The translations under genes and the position numbers were made by a program. The notes below the pieces were generated by a model, which saw only the letters and a list, made by a program, of their open reading frames with translations, searched no databases and had not been told where the DNA came from. 64,000 nucleotides of DNA from Nymphaea colorata (Eukaryota > Streptophyta > Magnoliopsida > Nymphaeales > Nymphaeaceae). The stretch spans positions 19,156,370 through 19,220,369 of the forward strand of contig NC_045140.1 of NCBI RefSeq assembly GCF_008831285.2. The letters are read 5' to 3'. Shown here piece after piece: positions 57,310 through 64,000 of this stretch (within the stretch, counting starts at the first letter, position 1; the number at the start of each line of letters is the position of its first letter).

Positions 57310-57760
57310 AAGAGGTTCTTTGCCACCCATAACAGGTTGTTATTGTGTCTAAGAGTTCTGTCTCAAAATTTTGAGTAGATCAAACACTATGTTGCAAGCT
57401 TCTATAATCTATCTTAATTTTTAAACCAGTTTTATTAGAAATTAACAACTTGTTATTGGTGTCAAACAGCTTTTAAAGTCTAAATGTTTTTCAGGAAAGC
57501 CAGAATGGAGCTTCCAACGTTCCAAGCTCTTTCAGAACAACAATTAGCGTTTGGTTGCTTGAGAACAATGGCGGTCCTTGTGGAAGTGGAATCCACAAAC
57601 TGTATCAAACAAGGGACGCTGAAAACTATTTCGCGGTGCAACAAATGTGATAATTACTTGCGCAAGAAGAACACGCCAATAAAGGTTCTGTGCCCTGCTT
57701 CTGCAGGGAAGGTCAGCATGCTTTTTCCTGTTGGGGGAATGGAGTGGAGCAGGAGAGGTG
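57310..57760 (+). repeat. Inverted copy of the F repeat and palindrome arm
   Basis: Reading on the minus strand this is the 3' flank of a GH3-B-like gene, continuing straight from the F repeat into the palindrome-arm sequence without a copia element. It is thus a paralogous empty site for the copia insertion at 18.4 kb. The plus-strand frame 57,484-57,843 is the same unrecognised frame noted in the F repeat. Confidence 0.75.
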
Positions 57761-57994
57761 GGCAATTTCATTCCATGTTTTCCTTCCACGAATCAAACAA
57801 CCTTTTAAGTATAAAACAATTGCTCTGTTCGATTACATATTAATTCAAAGAAAGAACGAAAAACTCATTCAACCCATCACCAAGTGGGGGAATCCATATC
57901 TTATTTAATACAAACAGTAAAATCTGTGTAAATTCTTGCACATGAAACTTCAATCCAAGAGTGTCTGCCAGATGGAGACAACGATGCTGCAGTG

Positions 57995-58432
57995 CTACAT
58001 CGACCAAGTTGGGGGACGCGGACTGAAATGGGCAGAAACAACCGGTGCATCTAAAATTTGCAAGAGGGAAGCAGATCTAACACACCTAGGAGGTTTGTAC
58101 TGAGCCACGGAAGCACCACTAGATACAGCAAAGTCCATAAGTCTGTCAAAAGTCCCATTCTTCACTACCTTGATTTCTAGCGGCCAGATGGATCTGTCGT
58201 AAACACGCATTTCTTTATAAGTTGCATCCAATGATTCCTCAATTGCCAAACAACACTGCCCCATCAAATAATCTGCTGAAAAACCTTCCGTCTGATCTGT
58301 TGTTGGTGAGAGTTCCCAGTAAATGACATAGTGGTCGGGAGTTGTCGTGTTGTCGGCATAACCAGTAAATTCCTCCACCCTCATGTTGTGGGGAATAAGG
58401 TGAGCGGCCTCTGCCGCTGCTACTGCTTTCTC
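57995..58432 (-). pseudogene. GH3 exon 4 fragment, antisense arm
   Basis: The minus strand reads EKAVAAAEAAHLIPHN, then YVIYWELSPTTDQTEGFSAD, SIWPLEIKVVKNGTFDRLMD and HFSPRPPTWSM before TGA/TAG-type termination at 57,995. It is open from the middle of exon 4 to the stop and covers about 145 residues, but lacks exons 1-3 and motif 3. SIGPLEI is SIWPLEI here and in the facing copy, showing that the two arms share ancestry. The 3' flank is GH3-B-like. Confidence 0.88.
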
Positions 58433-58441
58433 CAGACCTAG

Positions 58442-59566
58442 ATAAAACAACCAGTGAGGCAGATTTGCAGAAAGCAGCAGCAGCGGCAGAGGTCGCTCAC
58501 CTTATTCCACACAACACGAGGGTGGCGGAATTTACTGGTTATGCCGACACCACCACAACTCCCGGCCACCATGTCATTTACTGAGAACTCTCACCAACAA
58601 CAGATCAGACGGAAGGCTTTTCAGCAAATTATTTGATTGGGCAGTGTTGTTTGGCAATTGAGGAATCATTGGATGCAACTTATAAATAAATGCGTGTTTA
58701 CAACAGATCCATCTGGCCTCTAGAAATCAAGGTAGTGAAGAATAAGGCTGGGCATCCCGACCAGTTAAAAATGAAAAAATCAAAGTCCGTCATTCAAAAC
58801 GGGCTGGTCAGAGACCCGGCCCGTTTCTAAATAGGTCGGGCCGGGCCCATGTAATATCGGGCCTCGAGCCTCGGGCTTCGGTTTATGCCAGAGGCCCGGC
58901 CCGATTATTAACGGGCTGGGCCGGGCTTTGAGGCGGGTTGCTACTTGCTAGCCTCTAGCTCACTCAAAAAATGAGCATGAACGTAAACCATGTGTACTTA
59001 ATAGAATAACAAAAACAAGCACAACACCAACCAGTAAAAAGTAGTCCTCTGAAGGAGCACTCGATGCAACCAACGATGAAGCAAGTAGAGCAGTTGTGCG
59101 ATGGCGGCGACCGACGAGAGGACCGGAGGAGGCGGCCAAGGGGCGACGGCCAATGAGGAAGACTGAAGGACTGGAGGAGGCAGTCTCGAGCTCGCGGGGA
59201 TGAAATTTCTTAATGAAACGAAAAGAGGAAAAGAAAACCTAACCCATAACCCTAAGTTCCTAATTCTCTAAGTTCATTTTTTTTTAAAGAAAAAAAATAA
59301 AACCCATGTCGTGCTTATCGGGCCGCCACCGATCACAGTGGCAGGCCCGGGCCGAGCCAAGCCCAATAAATTTGGCCCGAAAACTTTTTTGTCAAGGCCC
59401 AGGCCTGGGCCCCTGGCGGGCCGGGTACTGGGTACCCGACGGCGGCCCGGCCCGGTGCCCAGGCTTAGTGAAGAATGGCACTTTTGACAGACTTATGGAC
59501 TTTGTTGTATCTAGTGGTGCTTCTGTGGCCCATTTCAGCCCGCGTCCCCCAACTTGGTCGATGTAG
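58442..59566 (+). pseudogene. GH3 exon 4 fragment, sense arm
   Basis: It starts within exon 4 (KTTSEADLQK) and runs to PPTWSM followed by TAG. TGG to TGA in YWELS and GAA to TAA in YKEMR break the frame, the hAT element splits it after VVKN-coding sequence, and 24 codons are missing between SGASVA and HFSPR. It is more decayed than the antisense arm. Confidence 0.88.
58743..59467. mobile_element. Non-autonomous hAT element, 725 bp
   Basis: Termini TAAGGCTGGGCA and TGCCCAGGCTTA form a 12-bp inverted repeat with one mismatch. The 8-bp target duplication GTGAAGAA lies at 58,735-58,742 and 59,468-59,475. Removing element and one duplicate restores GTGAAGAATGGCACTTTT, exactly as in the intact GH3 exons. 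The ends are rich in GGGCCGGGCC-like motifs. No transposase is visible. Confidence 0.92.
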
Positions 59567-59804
59567 CACTGCAGCATCGTTGTCTCCATCTGGCAGACAC
59601 TCTTGGATTGAAGTCTCATGTGCAAGAATTTACACATATTTCACTGTTTGTATTAAATAAGATATGGATTCCCCTCCTTGGTGCTTGGTTGAATGAGTTT
59701 TTCGTTCTTTCTTTAAATTAACATGTAATAAAACAGAGCAAATGTTTTATACTTAAAAGTTTGTTTGATTCGTGGAAGGAAAACATGGAATGAGATTGCC
59801 CAAT

Positions 59805-60353
59805 TGACTACAGAAAATACCATTGGCTATGGACGTTGATGTTGATAGACAGAGTACATGAAGTACTTCCAATTGCTCAATTTTCTAATACATATAAAAG
59901 TACAGGGTTGCTTGAGATCCTTAAGACTTTGTACTACATTAATTTCATATGCCTACAATTGAAGTGAGTGAATGGTGAATTTAGCTATTGAGAGTTACAA
60001 ACTCACTCACGAAGGTTATTTACCGTTGAGAGAAAAGCAATTAAAAAAAATTATGAATTAATACTAGATAATGAAAATACACATCACTTTTTTTTTCATT
60101 GTTCTTCTTTTAACCATCCATTATAATGGATTAAATGAGCGTCACTCCAATGAGTCACCATTCAGTTACCCCCTAAAAAGTGGATGCATATTTTGGAAAG
60201 GGCATGTTGTGGTTGTAGTAGTTGGAAAAAGGTATTTTTTTGTTCCATCCTAGTCATATAGGAAATTAAGATGCTTGCATACGTAGACTTCATTTCCTCA
60301 CATATGAACAAAGAAATGAGAATTCATTTGATTAAACCAACAAAGCTACCGTG
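59805..60353 (+). repeat. Terminal piece of the GH3 unit with copia RNase H relic
   Basis: It contains sequence like the GH3-C/D promoter (GACGTTGATGTTGATAGACA), the GGTTGCTTGAGATCC module, then the beginning of the RNase H relic (KMLAYVDFISSHMNKEMRIH) as at 33,475. The match to 33,400-33,560 stops abruptly at CCAACAAAGCT(A/G) near 60,353, the outer limit of the array. Confidence 0.65.
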
Positions 60354-60359
60354 CTCCGA

Positions 60360-61060
60360 CTAGTTGATCTTTGACACGCTCTTTTAAATGGTTTGGATTA
60401 ACAGTTGAGTACATCAATGCTGTATTTAAGCACCATTTCTACCTACGCAACCACCCGCATGGGTTTCACTAATAAGTACAGTATCCTACATGGCTTTTAC
60501 CAATAACCATTCATTTCTATCTGACATTGGTAGGTATATTTATTTTTCACGTGCATAATTCTTAGATCTTAATTACCGTGTGAATCTCATACCTATTTAA
60601 TTAGGACTCACGACTAAATTTACAGTTTAATTTTTTGCTTCAAGACTTGGTCTTTTAGGACCAGTTATTGAAGACATTCAATTCTTTTATTGCTGTAGTC
60701 TCCTTTTTTATTGCTTTAGTCTCTTACCGAAGCTTAACCATCGAATTTCCGTGCAGCAACATTGTATAAAACTTTGTCTGGCAAACCAGGTAGAATTATA
60801 CTTAATACTTTTGTTTCTGTTACCAAGATTTTCCCAGTCTTCATCCTCCATATCAGCGTGATTTCCACTTCCCTTCCCTTTGTAAGCATTTTCTTGCCCA
60901 TTTAGACCGTCAAGTTATGAACTTTGACTTGCCAGTTGCCACAAGCCAAAACTTGACATGCCTGAGTACTTTTCAATTTCAAAATTTCCAACAATAGCTT
61001 TCATTTCTATTGAGAAGGTATTTTAAAAAAATGTAAAATGTGACTTAGGTATCAAGAAAG
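60360..61060. other. Intergenic, nothing recognised
   Basis: A+T-rich sequence without supported coding regions or matches to the array. Confidence 0.45.
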
Positions 61061-61600
61061 AATGCGGTGTCTAGCACCGAAGCCTTTCACCTAGAATTGA
61101 AATAAGCTCCTTACAAGAAGCTAGGACTGATTTAAACAGCGGGAGTGAGAGCTGACCATGAGGAAGAGATAAAGTTGTTGAGAAATAACCAAACATGGGT
61201 TATTGTCTCATTGTCTAGAGGAGAAAGACAATTGGTTGCAATGGGTATATGGGAAGAGTGAAAATTCTGGTGACGACAGAGATTACAAATGAACCTTGAC
61301 TTTTAGGCTTGTAGCAGAGGAGTTTCCCAAGAAGATAGTGATGATGATGACTGCTTCTCCTCTAATCCAATGCATTTGTGTGAGTATATCAAATTTGGAG
61401 CTACAAGTGGATGTCAAAAAACCTTTCTTGAAGGATATCCAAATGAAGAAATCTACATACATCAACCTGAGGAGTTTGAAGTCAAAGGTAAAAGAGATCT
61501 CATGTGTCAGTTAAGAAAGTTTTTATGACTAATTCACTAAAAAGATCTCCATGGAAATGGTATTTAAGACCTGATTTGTTTGTCTTTGGAAAATGGATAA
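61060..61600 (+). pseudogene. Copia RT relic, different family
   Basis: With frameshifts it reads NNQTWVIVSLSRGERQLVA, LVAEEF, then EEIYIHQPEEFEVKGK and LMCQLRKFL. These follow the copia RT order (NxTWxLV, KARLVAKGF, then EEIYMEQPEGFEV and the LxKxLYGLKQ region). It differs from the intact element at 18.7-23.0 kb and from the array relics. Not functional. Confidence 0.6.
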
Positions 61601-64000
61601 AATGGAGCCGCCATGTTTGTTGCATGCATGGAGGTGCTTGAAAAAACAGTGAGAATTTTTTACCTTATTTTGTAAGTCAACATGTTTAATTGCCGTGAAG
61701 AACATGTCCGACATTATTAAACTGAAGGAGCATATCAAACAACAATTCAAGATGATATCAATAAACTAAAAAAGCAACTCAAACAACAATTGGAATGGAG
61801 AGACCTTGGTGCTGTAAAAAAAATATTGCACGTAGAGATCAGACAAGAGGAAACTAGTTGCTTATGACTAACCCAACATAACTATACTCTCTCCAATTAA
61901 CATGACTACGTTTATCCTATGACTGCTCCTTTAACACCAAGTTAGATCATCATTAGAGATGTGCTTTGAAAGACAAGATGAAAGTATGGAAATGTTGAAA
62001 GTTCCATATTCTATGACATGTACAAGGCTAGACTCTTTCACATGCAGTTAGCATAGTGAGCAAGTATATTACAAATCTTGTTGAAGAACTTTGTTTAGTT
62101 GTTAAGCTGGATTTTCAGTGTCTGAAGGTAAAAAGCTAAGTAACACAAATTCTTTAAAATAGTTGCTGACACAACTTGGTTGCAGGTGTTAAAAATGAAA
62201 ATAACCAAGAAAAGACAGTGTGTTTAATGTGATGAACGTGAAATCTTCATCACGGAAGGCATAGCTATAGACCTTGATAACTCTTGTGCAAAAACCTTTA
62301 TTTAAGCATGGCAAATATCCTACACAGATTTTTTGATAATTTTCAGTTACAGATCTGTTGCCAATATTTGTTGGTACTTATCTATGGCTGTGGATTTCTT
62401 GTCCATTTTGCTGATCAATTGGCTCTTTCGCTATTAAAATTTTGATCTTTGATTTGAGCATTTCCTCTGTAATTTCAATATTGTTGCTCCTTTTTTGCAC
62501 TGGTCAATGGACATGTCTGCCTAACTAGACCCCTGGTGATTTACAGGCCAGGGGTTAGTTGCCAGACCAACAACTAGCCTGACCAGTTGACCAGTTGGAC
62601 AGACTCTCTGGTGGTTTGATAATCACATCCCTCTTTGACAGTTGGTAACTTTGCTTTAAACTGCTTTGGGCCAACTGAAATTCTTAATAGCACGACAACA
62701 GACACATGATTGTGGGTGTGCCTGCTGGTGAGAATCAACGAACCCTTAATAATTATAAGTACATACATAACAGAATCAAGTAAAGGCAAGCTATGCTACT
62801 GATAGAAATTTTATCAAGAAAAACCAATGGCAATAGCAAAAATGTTTCACAAAAAGGGAGTTGGTGCATTTTGACTGAGTCTGTGTGCTCAGGCTTTGTT
62901 CACCAGACTGCGCTTCTGTTGGCTAGAGTCTTGCAAGCGCTTGATGACAATAGTCCGTTCCGGTTGGCAAACCTGCACCCAGATCCAATATGAGTCCACT
63001 TGGGTGTGGCACCTGTTTTGGCAAGCCTATGTGACATAATTTGTCCATGTTACTTCTCGAGTACAATGAATTCTGGTTTACCATATGTGCAATTTTTTTC
63101 TACCTGAGGCACACATATTTATGTTCTTCAGATTTGTCATTTCACTTTCTTTTTCTTTTTGTCGTATTGATGCAGTGCACTTTTGTGGCTTGTGAACCTG
63201 ATCATCTTGTCTGCAGCATAGTGAGCCTTTCTTCCTCTACAATCTTCAATATGGCTACATGCAACTCTTCTGATCACCTCGGTCAGTCTTCAGGAAGGAT
63301 TCAGGATCTTTTTCTGGAAGATGTACAAGTATGTCAAGTTTCTTGTGGTTTCTGCTCGAGTTACACTTTTCTAGTTCTGTTCTGCTGAAAATGTTGTGTT
63401 AGTTTGCATGAATTTGGAATTTTCTTCTGTTAGAGCTGGTGACTACTTCATAGATCTATGAATGTCCCACACCTGAAAAATTATATTTTTGCTAGTTTAG
63501 GTTGCTGAAAAAGTTCTCCTCTGGTTCTTCCACAATTCAATTTTGCATTATATGAATAATTCTAGGGTCTAGTTCTTTGCTTAGTGATGTTCTGTGCTAT
63601 AATGATGAAGGCTTGAAGATATGTTGAATGTTTTTGCTGATAGAGTATCAAAGCCTTGTCTTTTCTTAACTGATAAGATGCAAATTGCTCTTGGTAAGCT
63701 TAACTGATTTTTTTTTCTTAATTTTAACAATAATTTTTGTTATCGGCATTAGATAAAAAATCAAACAGCAAACAATTTACAGAAGCATGCCCGACAAATG
63801 GTACCAACTATATAAGAAAAGCATGCCAACGTTTTAATAATTTGCATTTCACTGTCTGGATCAAGAAAAGTATATAACAAACAGCCACTTTTTGATCGTC
63901 AACAGGAAAAACTAAAGTTTTTTAAGATAAATTATTTTTCACCCTATCAACAACCCTATTACTCAATGTTATGGAGACATTTAGCTGGTAAATCTTCATT
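61600..64000. other. Unassigned sequence to the window end
   Basis: Two short plus-strand frames (62,793-62,993 and about 63,173-63,335) are less A+T-rich and lie next to splice-like signals (TTGATGCAG before TGCACTTTTGTGG; CAAGTATGTCAAG). They could be exons of a gene running off the window, or non-coding. I recognise no domain, and the call is weak. Confidence 0.3.

Larger units (their letters stand above)
57760..59801. repeat. Long GH3 inverted repeat (hairpin locus)
   Basis: The left arm is about 57,760-58,432 and the right arm about 58,469-59,801, with a spacer of about 36 bp. The right arm is interrupted by the 725-bp hAT element and has a 72-bp in-frame deletion at about 59,528. Both arms contain most of exon 4 plus about 230 bp of 3' flank. 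Transcribed through, the arms would pair over roughly 600 bp. Confidence 0.85.

Noticed and set aside
57484-57843. 119-codon plus-strand frame as a gene
   Set aside because: It is the F repeat in inverted orientation; the matching frame in other copies is interrupted or shifted, and no family is recognised.

Overview
This is nuclear DNA of a flowering plant. Evidence: intron-containing GH3 (acyl-acid amido synthetase) genes with GT-AG introns, Ty1/copia and hAT elements, a nuclear copy of plastid atpB, and relics of plant-specific families (F-box/FBD, EDS1/SAG101-like, LRR receptor-like protein). Intergenic DNA is A+T-rich with many (TA)n tracts. I cannot name the species, and I saw no tRNA, rRNA or CRISPR signal.

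Region 1 (about 0.4-40.0 kb, with an outlier at 57.3-60.35 kb) is a GH3 tandem array. Four genes look intact, all on the + strand, each with four exons of 263, 102, 791 and 572 nt encoding 575 aa: GH3-A (6280-9314), GH3-B (15314-17833), GH3-C (27330-29665) and GH3-D (37308-39739). C and D are almost identical, so that duplication is recent. The spacers are built from the same modules in shuffled or partial form: a conserved upstream block (R block), truncated GH3 exon 1 relics (1.2, 14.0 and 33.0 kb), decayed copia pieces (gag, RT, RNase H) and (TA)n tracts. The whole unit of gene plus old copia relics was therefore duplicated repeatedly.

Younger insertions sit on this array: a plastid atpB fragment (about 1.97-2.52 kb), a hAT-type element bounded by two MITE copies (3838-5987), an intact Ty1/copia element with identical LTRs (18405-24230, minus strand), a 1330-bp hAT element (34101-35430) and a 725-bp hAT element (58743-59467). 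For several, a paralogous unit in this window shows the empty site.

Region 2 (40-57 kb) is gene-poor: LRR receptor-like protein relics (40.2-41.1 kb), a featureless A+T-rich stretch (41.1-46.4 kb), an EDS1/SAG101-like pseudogene (46.4-47.6 kb), a nested tandem array of about 2-kb units carrying the 3' end of an F-box/FBD gene (47.65-52.0 kb), the fuller but broken F-box/FBD locus on the minus strand (52.9-54.3 kb), and a deleted copia relic (56.2-57.25 kb).

Region 3 (57.3-60.35 kb) holds two GH3 last-exon fragments facing head to head, forming a long inverted repeat with a spacer of about 36 bp. The sense arm is interrupted by the 725-bp hAT element. If transcribed, it would fold into a hairpin homologous to all four intact GH3 genes. 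This is the most interesting hypothesis in the window, because such loci can silence dispersed family members. The last 3.6 kb hold a copia RT relic and unrecognised sequence.
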